A stretch of 64,000 bases of DNA. Origin: Melanocharis versteri. Its lineage: Eukaryota > Chordata > Aves > Passeriformes > Melanocharitidae. The notes beneath the pieces are model-generated. The model was not told where the DNA came from, searched no databases, and saw only the letters and a list, made by a program, of their open reading frames with translations. Below are positions 38,693 through 50,700 of the stretch, one piece after another (positions within the stretch are counted from its first letter, which is position 1; each line of letters begins with the position of its first letter). Both the position numbers and the translations under genes were made by a program. The stretch spans positions 943,082-1,007,081 of the forward strand of contig VZTG01007868.1 of assembly GCA_013397845.1 (NCBI GenBank), given 5' to 3'.

Positions 38693-41600
38693 AAATATTT
38701 TCCTACACATCTCACCTGAGATCTAGGTGATTCAGTCTGCTGTCAACCACCCACCCAAGAGAGGACTGGACAAGAGGCATGGTTTTGGATCAAATTCAAG
38801 CACTACCCGAGAAGTCCATGAAGCTTTTTCCCTGTGATCAGGCAGGTCCATGATGGGGCTCGAGGCTGTAGGGATTTCCCTGCAGCCTCCTAGCAGAAGC
38901 AGCAGTCCCAGGGTCACCTCCACATCCCACACACCGCTGACATCCTGGGCTGTTCAGCCTGAGCCAGCAGGCTGCCCTTGCCAAGAGACTCCACTCAGGC
39001 CACTCTGCTGCTGCCTCTCCCAGCTCAAGAGGTGATCTGTGCCACTGTGAGTGCTCCGTGCCCCACCAGTAATCTGAGTGGTGCTCTCAGGAACACCCAG
39101 GTGTTGCATGGAACCCAAGCACCGGCCAAGGAAACAGCCCTGGGGAAGATCCTCGATGTTTGCCCGGCACTGGAGTGCCCTGAGAGCTCCTGCACTGCCC
39201 TGCAAACACAGCCAGTGTAGAAGAGAGTGTGTTCAACATGATTCATACCCAGGTATTTCTCCCTCCCTCCGCACGCAGCAGGAAACACTTTCCTTGCATT
39301 CATGCAAACACACAGGGCTTGCACCCAGTGCTGTAAGGAATGGGGGCCTTGCATGAGGCTGGTGGTACTGCCCAAATAAGCTGATCCTTCTCCTTGTCCA
39401 TCCCAGTTCACAGACAGGGAAAGCCTTCACCCAGCACAGCTCTGGGCAGGCAGACCCACCTCTGCTCTCTTTTACACTTGACTCCCTGCAAGATGTCCCA
39501 AAAATTTGCCTCCTGAAGTGTGCCCACCCTCCCCTTGGTTACTGCTCTGACAGCACCACAAACAACAGCAGGGTTTTTCAGTTCACCCACATACTTCCAG
39601 CTCACTTTTTTTCTTTTTTTTTTTTTGTGAGTGTGTCCTAATTTCACACGCTTTTGCTACTTAAACTCCTGCAGACTTCAAGCACTGGCACAGCCATTTC
39701 CAACCACGGGTTAAGTTGAGCACCAGTGCGTAACTAAACACTGAATAGGTATTTGGTATGCACTGATCTTCTGGGAAAGATCAGAGGTGTGTGCTGTGGT
39801 AGTGTCTGCAGTCTCCCCCACAAGCATTTAATTGCCTGGTTTTATGTATTTGCATCTGCTAAGGATGCCTTGGTTTGTGCTGTCACACTGCAGCGTTCCC
39901 CACTTTGCTTTTATCTGACTCTGGCTGAATTTCATATTAATTTTTTGTCTCAGGTCTCAGCTCGTAGAAATTACTACAGATCCAAACTACTGCAGAATCA
40001 AAACACTCTTCTGAAGGCTCCACCTTGAATGGGACAACTTCCATCTATTTCCAAATACTTCATCAAAAGGCAAGTTTTCTTGATGACCTCCAGAATTTCA
40101 AACAAAAAACTGACATTTTTGCACCTATGTTTGGCACACATATTCCTCAAGATTTCCAGTAGAGTTTCACAGACTTCCTAGTCCAGAGCTAGGAAAAAAG
40201 CAACACATTTTATGAAAATATATGGATTTTTAAAGGTAGTCTCTAAGTAGTTTCTTGGGCTTAACCTATATGAACTACACAATTTACCACAACTGCAAAA
40301 TATTCCAAATGGCAGATAAAAAATAGTTACCTGAAAAAATGCATTTTAAAGTGTAAGCTGAGACTTTTATAAAAATACTTGAGGTTCCACCTCTTCCTGA
40401 TAGTAAAGGTGGTAACTTTGGTCTTCCCTGCTGCTTTCAATGGGAAAGTAATGGGTTTTTACATGGTATTTTGTCCCCGGCACATGATCTGCTGTATTCA
40501 ATGAGTTTCATGCCATGCACTGGCAGTAAGCAGAGGCAGCAGCACAGAGCTGGCACGGAGAGAATCACCATCAGAGAGCAAAGCAGAGACACAGTCCTGA
40601 CCAAAATGCAAACTTTAAAGCTTTACAGTCACAGAATTACTGATTGGTATATGGTATCCTAAAACATTACAGCTGTTCCTGATGCAGCTGCTTGCTCTGA
40701 GTAGAAAAAAACTGTCTACAGCATCCCTGGAGAAGGCTGAGGAGCAGGAGGAGGAGGGAGCAGGAATGCTCAGAGGAGCTCCCCAAGGACGAGCTGGATC
40801 AGCCCTAACTGGACATGCAGTGCCCACCAGCCTCACCAAGCAAGCAGCACCTAATTTGATTTTCATTCATAGAAAGAAATCAGTGTTTCTGAGTATCTGA
40901 CTCCTACAAGGACCTATGGTTTCGCTAGTGCCTTTCCCAGCTCTTCTCAGAGTGTACATTTAACATCCTGTCCAAAGAACTCCAGGATATTTGGGGCTGG
41001 ACTGCAGGTCTCCCTTGTGTCATCAATAATGTTGGGCAGAAGAGTTTACTCCTCTTTTAGAGCAGATCCTGGTTAAACCCAGATGCAGATGTTAAATACA
41101 GACTGTGCCATTCCCCCGACTCACTGCGTGCTCCAGTTATGTGTTCAGACTCTGTAAAATGCAAACTCTGCACTTAGAGCTTGGTAGGACGCCCTAACGA
41201 GTCACCTCATGAATTTTATGGGTATCATATGGGATGCTGACACACAAGATCAAATTCTCCAAGTATCTACGTAAAAAGTAATGGTGGAAAGTAATTTGTA
41301 TGACTTATTATGAAGCAGTAAAATTTTCTTCTGGAAGAGAGTAAGTTCTGAAAGGATCAGAGTGAAGCTATCAGACCTCAGAACTCAAAGAAAGTCAGGG
41401 AACTGGGGGAGAGATTTTCTTCAGATAACCTGGAGAAAAGAAGGGCAAGACAAGCATCAGGTGCTTCAGGCTATATTAAAAAAACTGATGGCAAATATCA
41501 ATGGAAGACAGACAGGAAATAGTAAGAGGCTACTGTGGCTGCATCCAACAATTCATCAGTGATCCAAGAAAAGACTGCAACAACAATGAAGAAAGTAAAG

Positions 41601-41997
41601 TCATGTAACAACACTAACACCAATTAGGTATCTGGGTCAGTATATGACAACTGAGCCTCTGCCTGGACCATTAAGTTCCCCTCCCAAAACGGGGAACTGT
41701 GATGCTGTTCTGGGAACAAACAACCACCCATGACTTTCAGACTGTCACTCACGCTGGGTGACAAGTTCTGCACTGGGGACTGAGGTGGAGGAACTCAAGG
41801 CATTTCCCTATGGAACAAAACAAAACAACAGCAGCCACCCCAGACAACAGAAGGCATCTGTGTGTGAGTGCAAGCACACCTGTGGAAGCTCTCAGCACAC
41901 CTGAACTGGAGGTGCAGGGCTCGAAGCACAGATTGCTCCTCAAACCACTGCAGTCTGCACCCACAGGACAGCTGCACACAGCCTGCTCTGACCAGAC

Positions 41998-42575
41998 CCA
42001 CACCTGCCTGCAGAGCCCCCACACATCTGGCAGAGCCCTCACCTGTAGAGCTCCCACACATCTGGCTGAGTTCTCACCTGCAGGGCTCCCACACATCTAG
42101 CGAAGCTCTCACCTGCAGAGCCCCCACACATCTGGCTGAGCTCTCACCTGCTGAGCCCCCACACATCTGGCTGAGCTCTCACCTGCAGGGCTCCCACACA
42201 TCTAGCGAAGCTCTCACCTGCAGGGCTCCCACACATCTGGCTGAGCTCTCACCTGCAGGGCTCCCACACATCTGGCTGAGCTCTCACCTGCTGAGCCCCC
42301 ACACATCTGGCTGAGCTCTCACCTGCAGGGCTCCCACACATCTAGNNNNNNNNNNNNNNNNNNNNNNNNNNNNNNNNNNNNNNNNNNNNNNNNNNNNNNN
42401 NNNNNNTCTCACCTGTAGAGCTCCCACACATCTGGCTGAGTTCTCACCTGCACGGCCCCCACACATCTGGCAGAGCCCTCACCTGTTGAGCCCCCACACA
42501 TCTGGCAGAGCTCTCACCTGCAGAGCCCCCACACATCTGGCTGAGCTCTCACCTGCAGGGCTCCCACACATCTGG
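41998..42575. repeat. 35-bp-unit minisatellite (15 units visible)
   Basis: Tandem array with a constant 35-bp period. The unit hallmark 'acacatctgg' (or 'acacatctag') ends at 42030, 42065, 42100 and every 35 bases to 42345, then after the N gap at 42435, 42470, 42505, 42540 and 42575. The unit consensus runs ctgagctctcacctgcaggg then ctcccacacatctgg. Variants (ctgctgagccccc, cgaagctctc, ttctcacctg) recur in a fixed order: the unit ending at 42170 equals that at 42310 and 42205 equals 42345, giving a 140-bp higher-order period. Because 35 is not a multiple of three and the unit has no stops in several frames, long open frames occur on both strands; they are not genes. Confidence 0.98.
42346..42406. 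other. Assembly gap (61 N) inside the minisatellite
   Basis: Sixty-one N bases read directly. The unit phase does not fit across it: the hallmark spacing is 90 bases instead of 70 or 105. Either the gap length is not exact or units are irregular inside it. Confidence 0.99.
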
Positions 42576-44586
42576 CCACCCTGCTCCAGGGATTTACACC
42601 CTTGGCTGCTCCTCGTGCCCCTCCCTGGCTGGCAGAGGGAGCTGGAGGGAGTCTCCTGCTGCTCCCCCAGACTGGACCACGGCCCAGAAGGATCAGCCAA
42701 GACCCTCAATTACTCGACATTTCCACTCAGCAACATCTCCAGATAAACTGGAGCATCCAACCTGAGAAACACCTCACATATGATGAGTTTGCTGAGCCTC
42801 CAGTCCTCTCAGACTGCCCAGAGGATTGTCTACTACCCAAACAGGTGTAGTTTAAAACTTGACGGATAATTTGCTTAGACCCTGAACTGGAAGTTACCAG
42901 AAATATTATCTTTTTGAAATGCAGGTCATAAAAAAACCATAGTGGTTTCCATATCCCCCCACAATGTTTTTTAAAGTAAGAATACTTTCCAAACAAAGAA
43001 TCCCAGCAACAGGACGAAGATACTTGAAAATCAGTCTCACAAAGAGTTGATCCACACATTAAAAACCCCAAAACTTTAAAAAACCTCAGCAATAACAACT
43101 TGCAGTAGTGAAGCTATCCTACCAAATGTTTGACTATCAGTCTAGAAAATCTGATTGCTAGCTCTCCAAATTGCTACCACTGGCTAGTTTGAAAGGAAGA
43201 AACCAGACAGAGGAGAAAAGGGATGGGAAGTATTTGATTCTGCACTGACAGCTGATGTTTGGTAGGAGAACTGACACAGTGTTGTATTTGCTTGCTCGTG
43301 AAACAGGGAAAACAGGCAAACCACTTGTCACACAATCTCTGGCTGTGCACTTATTGCTAAATCAAAATTTAAAGGGCATAAGCATCCAAAAGACTCCAGG
43401 TCTGCCATGTGCAGGACCCAACTCAGACTGGCAGTTCTGCTCTTAACAGTTTTTGCATTTATGCACATGACATATTCAATTAAAAAAGGGTTGCCTTACA
43501 TTTGGTTTACAGGGGAAAATAGAAAATTCTCTATTTTCTTAAGTATGTATTACTAGAATACTCTAATCCACACTGGATTCAGTTATTAAGTTAACCTCAC
43601 GGATAACCTCACAGGCAGGCATGGCAGGAAATATAGGATATAAGTCAATGTCATGCTGTCGAGATGCAATTTCTGCAGCAGGGCAGTAAACAGGCAAATG
43701 GGAGACTTCAACAGGGCATGGACAGGTTTTAGGATGCCAGGAGTTGGCACTGAAAAGTAAAAATAAACTTATAAATAAATAGATTTTTTTTAAAAAAGTG
43801 GGGGAAGGAGGGGAGATAGAAAGGAGAGGGAGAAAAAATGGCAAAAAAAAAGGAAAAATAAATCCCGATAGGCTTTTCACAGCCAGAAAATTTGAAGCTT
43901 ATGCTTCAGTGAGCTGATGCACCCCAACACTGCAGCCCTATTAATGTACCTGACTGAGCCAACACCTGACCACAGCCACGGCACAACAATCCCAAGCACC
44001 AAAACCCCTGGGAATCACCATCCGTGGCATGCCAAGCACAGCAAAGAAGTACTTAAAACTGTCAGCTTGTGACCAAAAGGAAAAAGATAGTGAAGATATC
44101 TAAACGGAGTCAAAGGTTTACAGATTAAAAATACTGGTGAGCTCTATGCAAGAACTTCAGGCAGTTTTGCTAAGGAGAGTTTCAGGGAATATTTTCCAAT
44201 ATGTCATGAGCGATAAACCATTTCATGTAAAAATCCTCTGTAATAATAGTGAAAAAAAATTAACCTTGAAAATTAACAAAAAATGTTTTATTACATATAA
44301 ACACCAGTTTGCTTATAGTTCATCTGTAAACTCCTGCCTGAGCACAATTTTTCATTTCTTCTCAGTGACATTTTAAAGAACTCTGATTAAACTGCTTGAG
44401 AACACAGTAAAGTTCATTAAAAAAACTTACACAACTTTCATGTGGTTTTGGCTTCTCAGTTAAATATTAATAGAATATTAAGATTCAGCAAATATTTGTA
44501 TTTAGGATGCTGTTTACACACTACCTGAAATTGACTTGAGATATTTATGTGGTATTAAAGAGATTCTGATCTTGAGCCACAAAGCT

Positions 44587-44601
44587 ACACACACACACAC
44601 A
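44587..44601. repeat. Short (AC)n run next to CR1 3' end
   Basis: Fifteen-base AC dinucleotide run directly adjacent to the 3' terminus of the following CR1 fragment. Confidence 0.9.
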
Positions 44602-44607
44602 TAGAAT

Positions 44608-44748
44608 ACCAGATTTATGGAATGGTTTGGGCTGGAAGAGACCTTAAAACTCATCCTGTCACCCCCCTGCCATGAGCAGGGACACTTTCCACTATCCCAG
44701 GTTGCTCCAAGCCCCGTCCGACCTGGCCTTGGACACTTCCAAGCACAT
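44608..44748 (-). mobile_element. CR1 LINE 3' fragment, antisense to plus
   Basis: Plus strand reads 'ttatggaatggtttgggctggaagagacc', 'ctgccatgagcagggacac', 'ctatcccaggttgctccaagcccc' and 'cgacctggccttggacacttccaagc', the reverse complement of a CR1 3' end. It is 5'-truncated at about 44748 and shares the orientation of the SSBP gene. Confidence 0.93.
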
Positions 44749-47700
44749 TGCAATAATTACACTGCTATTCCACGCTTCGTTTATTGCTTTTATCCTCCTT
44801 TCTTCATTTTCCCTGTTCCTTAGCAGTAAAAGAGAAACTAATCTTGAATTACTCTGGAAACTCTCAAAAGCAGATTTCGGTGTAAGAAGCTGGCACATGG
44901 GAATTACAAATAGCAGAGAACAGGGATTTGCTTTGCTGATCCTTATCTTCAACAAGACTTTCACCTGCAGAAGGAAGGGGGAAAAGACTTTCTTTTAAAG
45001 GCTGCTTTTCCTGCAGCCTGCCAGCATTATCTGTGCTGCATTGTAGTGAAGTGCTGGCACTGCCGGGGGTGGGAGAGAGGAGGGAGATGTCCAAGACTCC
45101 AAAAGAGATTTTGCACAAGCCACTTCCAGCACCAGCTGATGAACAAAAGCCTATTAAGATACTTTTACTTTTTCTACCAACTATGTATTTTCTACCAGCG
45201 TACACAAATAAATCAATTTATGCCTCCTTGTTTCACCTTTTACACACAGAAAGGCAGAACACAGAATTTTTCAGGCATGACCACTTCAGTTTTACAATGC
45301 ATGATGTTCAAATCACTATGAAGCTATGTTTATGTCACATAAAGCTTTTATGAAGAAAAATTATGAGTCAAACTGTAATATGAACTTTTTCAAAAAGAAG
45401 TGTTGATGCAGGATTCTGAACAACTGCAAAAACTCTGAGTGAAGAAAAAGGTATTAAACTTGCAATGAATAGCATTAAAGTGAAAAGGAAGTCAACACTT
45501 GTGATTTACTAAGGAACTCTCCTGTTTCTGCATTAACTGTTTGCTTGATATTGAACAGAGTAAAAAAACCCACGAAAATTTCAGCTTTTAGCTAAGAGGT
45601 GAATATCCTTCAGGCCTGTCTCACATCTAGTGGAGACAGATTGAAACGGAGAAAACCAGACTATACCTGAAATGAACAAAACCAACCAGCTACCATCAAA
45701 GATAAAAGGACAAGGAAGGCACACCACGAAGAGCCATGACTAAAAAAAGCTTTACAATATCTCTGCCATATTAATTCAGTATTATATGAAATGTATCTGC
45801 AAAAGTTTCCCTCTTCAAAAGAAAAGGTAAAACTAGAAACAGATCTCACAAGAAATTGTACGTATATACAGAAATCTGCATTAAATGCAACATTTTTATT
45901 TGCATCAGCATATGGCTGCATTAAAAGCAAAAATAAAGAAAATGTAACTGCCTGTTTAAACACAGAAATTAATTTTCATTAGGGATATCATTTCTTACTC
46001 TCAATGTGACTCAAACTGAGAGTTGAATATAAATCTTGTGCTCAAGTTAAAATACCCTGCTTTATCTTCCAAATTACTGACGCCTGACTTAGTCCTGTGT
46101 CTATTTAGAAAACACATATTAGTTTTTTAAAATATCCTTTTATTAGTATAATACAAGAAGACAGCTTGTCAGCACAGCACCAGGCATTCACAGCTCTGGA
46201 TTTCAATTTCACCTCAAAAAGCCATTCCCTCCTCAGCAGGGTTTTACTAGAAGGCTGGAGTCAAGTCCTGGAATTATATTTAGTACTAACTATAAAGTAT
46301 TTATAAATCTGCATTGAGTAAATCAAATGTTTAATATATATTTTAACAAAGGGTCATTTGTTATGGATTTTAGGGCAGCAGTTAGACAAAACACTGTCTT
46401 TAACACCTTCTACTGTGTGCTTATTGCCATACATAATACACACTCTTCATGCCTGTAACCTGTTTAATAACAGACATTAATTATTTATTAGCCCTCTATA
46501 AACAATTTATAAATGTACTCTTACTATAAAGCATGACTGGACTGGCCTTTACTCCCACAGCGAAGGCGTCTGCAGAATTTTAACTGCTGCATTAAGAAGC
46601 AAACCCCACTTATAAAGAACTTAACAGCAATACACATTTTGTGATATAAAAATACAGCCAAACAGCACAGCCCGTCATTTATCTCAGAATTTGGTATTAT
46701 GCAGGGGATTTCCCTGAAATTTATGTGAATTGGTTATGATGGCACTGTTGACAAAACTGAAGTCATGTTTAGATGCAATAAAAGAAGTTTTTTCATATCA
46801 CTGTCATGCATCTGTTGGAGAAGTTTAATTTTTCACCTTGGGTAGGCTGGAGTGTCTTTCAAATACCCTTTTTAACAAGATCACCCCAGGCAATGCTGCC
46901 TAGGGTGCCTTGCTTGCCCAGGAGAGAGTGAAATTTTTAGGAAAACTGTGTATTTTGCCACTCTAGTTTTCAACAGCTTTGGAAATAATGCTGTATGTTA
47001 ACTGAGGGTCAGTCTTCTCTTTCAGAACAGCTGACATTCTTTATATTTTTAGTATTAAAATCAGTTAATAGTTTTAGCATGTACAAGGCATTTTGTGGCT
47101 CCTTCTGGCACTGCACTGGTTTGATTTTTTCTATAAATGTTAATTCTTCTTGCATGAGAACTGCATTAAATTTAAAGCAAATACTAACACCATAGCAAAA
47201 CGCAAGGGAAGTTCCTTAATGGCAAGACACAATGAACAACACCTCCCTCTAAGTTTTTAAGTCTGCTGTTTGCACCTCTCCTCTCTGGGATTTTTCTCCA
47301 GCTCAGTGAGTAATCAACCACAGCTGTGTAACACTGCTAGAACTTGTGGTATTTTTCTGATTAAACTCAGAATTTTCCTTATGGAATTTTCCTTATGGGA
47401 TATGTCTTTTCTGAGCAGCACAAGATCTGAGCAAACTAGCGGAACATCAACCCCAAAAGTATGAGTCGTGCTACATGTGTCGCCTGTGTTGCTCATCTCT
47501 GAGAGCATGTTCAGGAGAAGCAACTGCAAGTAAGACCACATGCAAAAAAAAATTCCTAATCAGGAATAAAACAGCACAGACTGTTTAACTCCATGCTCCC
47601 AGTAGCCTGGATTCATTCAGGAAAGAGACATTGCACCAGGGAAACATAAAATACAAAAACCACAAAGGCTCACAGTGCAAGATTAACTCATGCAGCTCAA

Positions 47701-49524
47701 AACTACTCATCTATTTAAAGTCAATGAGAACTTTAAATCACAGTCAAGGCTGCTCTTTGTACGTGTGAAAAATGCCTGTCCTTAACAATAAAATGTCCTC
47801 TTCAGATCTAAATTATGCCTTCTATGTATCATCTCACTTAACATGAATGCACAAACAGAAAAACAAACCCAACAAGTTCTTGCCCATATGAAGCCCATGG
47901 GAAAGATGACAAAGGAGTAACTGTGTAATTTGAATAAAAGAGAAAAGAAGCTTTGAGTTCATGAATGCCGACAAGACTAATCGTTGCTTTTTAAGATGTG
48001 TAAGGAAAAGGTAAGCAGAGATAACACAGAACACTCAGGCAAAAGAAAATATTAGGAAAGACACAGAGGAATAAGCACAGGATGACACACATAATGTGGC
48101 ACTTAAGATCGTTGGCAAGACAGCCAAGAGCTGGATGGACAGGAATTCGAGGAGCAGAGCTGGCAGTGAGAGCAGCAGGAGAGAACACAGCTGCAGTGAC
48201 AACATGGGGTGCAAGAACTTCAACATGCCCTGCGAGCAGCCTCTGGTCTCTCTCTAGCAAGGAAATGGAAGTTTCACAGCAGAGAACTTCCTGGCGTTTC
48301 CATCATGCCTGTACATGTGATGCAGTCTTTCCACTGCTTGGCCAACAAGCCAAGCCCACACTGGATTTGCAGTCACTAAAATGGTCTTAAGCACCCTCCA
48401 GGGCGATGAACACAACCCTTCCAGGACTCTCATGCAGCTATCCAGTCCTTTAAAGATTGAGTCCCTGGAGATGCACAGCTTTGAAGGTGTCCTCAGACTA
48501 CAAAGCAACAATCTCATGTGGGGGGAAAAAAATGCATGTGTGGGAATAACAACTGAATAAGCAAACCTGAGATAAAGATCTGTAAAGTCCAATGGGAACC
48601 TCAAGACAACCCTGGCAAGATCAGCACAGATAAAAGCTGCTCATTATTTCACAATGTGTTCCTTTCCCAGTGCTTCTGACCTAAATAATGCCCTCGGATT
48701 TCAGGAGGTGGCCTCATATGGTTCCTCACCGCTCCCTCTCTCCAGGAGAGCACAAGCCTGACTGCGACTGAAACCTAAACCCAGGGACTCTGCTTCTTGT
48801 GCCCCAAAAGGAAATGGCCAAAACCCCGAAATGAAATGCCCTTGAAAAGGGACAACAAGAGGTGGGTAAACCTCGAACTGCATCAACCATGAGACTACAA
48901 GAGATGGAGATGCACTTGGAAATGTTAATCTCTATGGTGTGTCAGACTCTCTTCATCTCTAGAAATGTAGGACTGCAGGGAAAAGGGAGCAGCATGAGGA
49001 GAAAAGGAAGTATCTGGAGGTACGCAAGTCATGCTATGGTGAAAGTAACAAATCTGAGCCCCATGCAGCCTACATTTATAAATTATTTCTATTGGGAATT
49101 CCTGCAATTTCCCCAATCCTCTCTGAAGGTGCAACAGCCATGGAAAGATAATTTTTAATAAAATGTATTTTCCAAAGGTAGCTTGTTATGGGCATCAATC
49201 ATCAGAACAAATTTAAGCCCTGTGGGAGCTCTGGGACTGATGGTGCGCAAAGTTAAGAGTGCTTATCATTTACTGGGCCTTTCATCCAGACCTCCTGACA
49301 ATCCAAAAAACCCCAAAACCAACTCTTTTACCAACCAGATCTGTTATGGCCAAGAAGGGAAGAGCAGCATCTCCTCACAAAGTCCACTCTGCCCCTCCAC
49401 ACACAGACAGCAGAGACCTGGCTGGTGCACAGGAAGAGAATCCAGGTGGTTATCACACCTCTCTTGTGTTCTGGGTTTTTAGGAGGGGGACAGTCTCCTC
49501 CACAGGACACAGGAATACGTCCGG

Positions 49525-49615
49525 GCGGGTTTGGAATGTCTCCAGAGAGGGGGATTCCAGGCCCTCCCTGGGCAGCTGTCCCAGGGCTCTGCCACCCCAA
49601 AAGAGAAGCCAGACC
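49525..49615 (-). mobile_element. CR1 LINE fragment, antisense to plus
   Basis: 'ggaatgtctccagagaggg' followed by 'ccctccctgggcagctgtcccagggctctgccacccc' is the reverse complement of a segment just inside the CR1 3' end. It could extend further on either side. The surrounding 49.3-49.75 kb is GC-rich and open in several frames, which I attribute to composition. Confidence 0.7.
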
Positions 49616-50438
49616 CTGCTCCATCTCCCTTCCAGACCTGTGGGGACATCGGGGACAAGCTGCTCACCAGGGCTGGCCACAAACATTCCTCAGGAAACCC
49701 AGCCTCGCCCTTCCCGTCTTCAGCTCTCAATGCCTCACTTGAAAATCTAAGCCAAAAGGGTCACTGCCACCTCCTCACTTCACTGGAGGGCCACTCACTG
49801 AAACAGAGGAAACTTTTCTCAGTACCTTTCACTGTTTTAGTAATCTTACCCATTCACTTTAATAAAAATGAGCCATTGCTTGCCTGTTTGTGAAAACCTC
49901 ACATGGAATTAATGAAGGCACCATTTGCTGCTTGTTCGTGAGTTTGATCACATTTCTACAGTGATGATTTCATTAAACCATCCAAATATTAAGAGTCTGG
50001 GGGGAGGGGGGGTTGGAAGAAAGATACCAGGAGTAGCAATGATTTCTTTTTATATTCATTCTGAGCCAACATCACTGAAATAATTATAAGGAATGCAGGA
50101 GTAAAGGTTGTCGAGAGGCTGCAATTTTTCATCATTTGCCTCAGACGTGAATGTGCTTGCCTGCTTTTTTCACTAAAAAGCCTACAAAAGGATTTCACTT
50201 AAAACAGTAGAAAAAAATACTGTTGTCATTTCAAGATGTGTCAGCTGTTCCCACAACAAATGTTGATAAAGTATGTGATGTTCTCATTCAGAAAGTTACT
50301 AATCTCTGTTGCAGACTTTGTACACCTGCACTGTTCATGTATGAGGCACCAAGTGCCTGGACAGGGTATAAAATTAATGTGGATTTGACCATGGCATGGA
50401 GAGGTCCCGAGGTGGTATCACCCTCCTCAAATCAAGCT

Positions 50439-50700
50439 AACACACACACACCCAAAAAACCCAAACACACTCAAACAAACAAAATAAAAACCAAACCCAA
50501 ACCAATCCCCCCCAAAATAAACCAAACAAAAAAAACCCAAACAAGAACCAACCAACAACAACCCCAACCAAGCAAAAAACATCCAAAAAAACCCCAAAAA
50601 AGCCCAAAAAAACAAACAACAAAACCAACAAAAAACTCCCACAAATCAAAAAAACCCCACCCAAACTAAACCCAAACTACAATAAAAAAAAAATCCCACC
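50439..50700. repeat. A/C-rich low-complexity tract
   Basis: About 260 bases made almost entirely of A and C, built from variants of aaccc, aaaaccc and aacaa. The complement is T/G-rich, like the 2.0-kb tract. The Lys/Pro/Thr-rich open frame through it is an artefact. Confidence 0.96.

Noticed and set aside
41998..42575. CRISPR-like regular repeat spacing
   Set aside because: There are no unique spacers, as the whole 35-bp unit is repeated, and the window is a bird genome.
41749..42709. Repeat-protein-like frames (His-Thr-Ser-Gly... and Cys-Val-Gly-Ala... repeats) on both strands
   Set aside because: The 35-bp unit has no stops in several frames and its period is not a multiple of three, so the apparent protein repeat cycles through frames. 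Minisatellite, not a gene.
49259..49893. Overlapping 100-163 residue frames on both strands
   Set aside because: GC-rich sequence containing a CR1 fragment. No protein similarity recognised.
50223..50669. 148-residue Lys/Pro/Thr-rich open frame
   Set aside because: Produced by the A/C-rich low-complexity tract. The complementary strand is equally open.
50439..50700. Interstitial telomere repeat
   Set aside because: The pattern is degenerate AACCC/AAACCC-like with no run of the vertebrate TTAGGG/CCCTAA unit.
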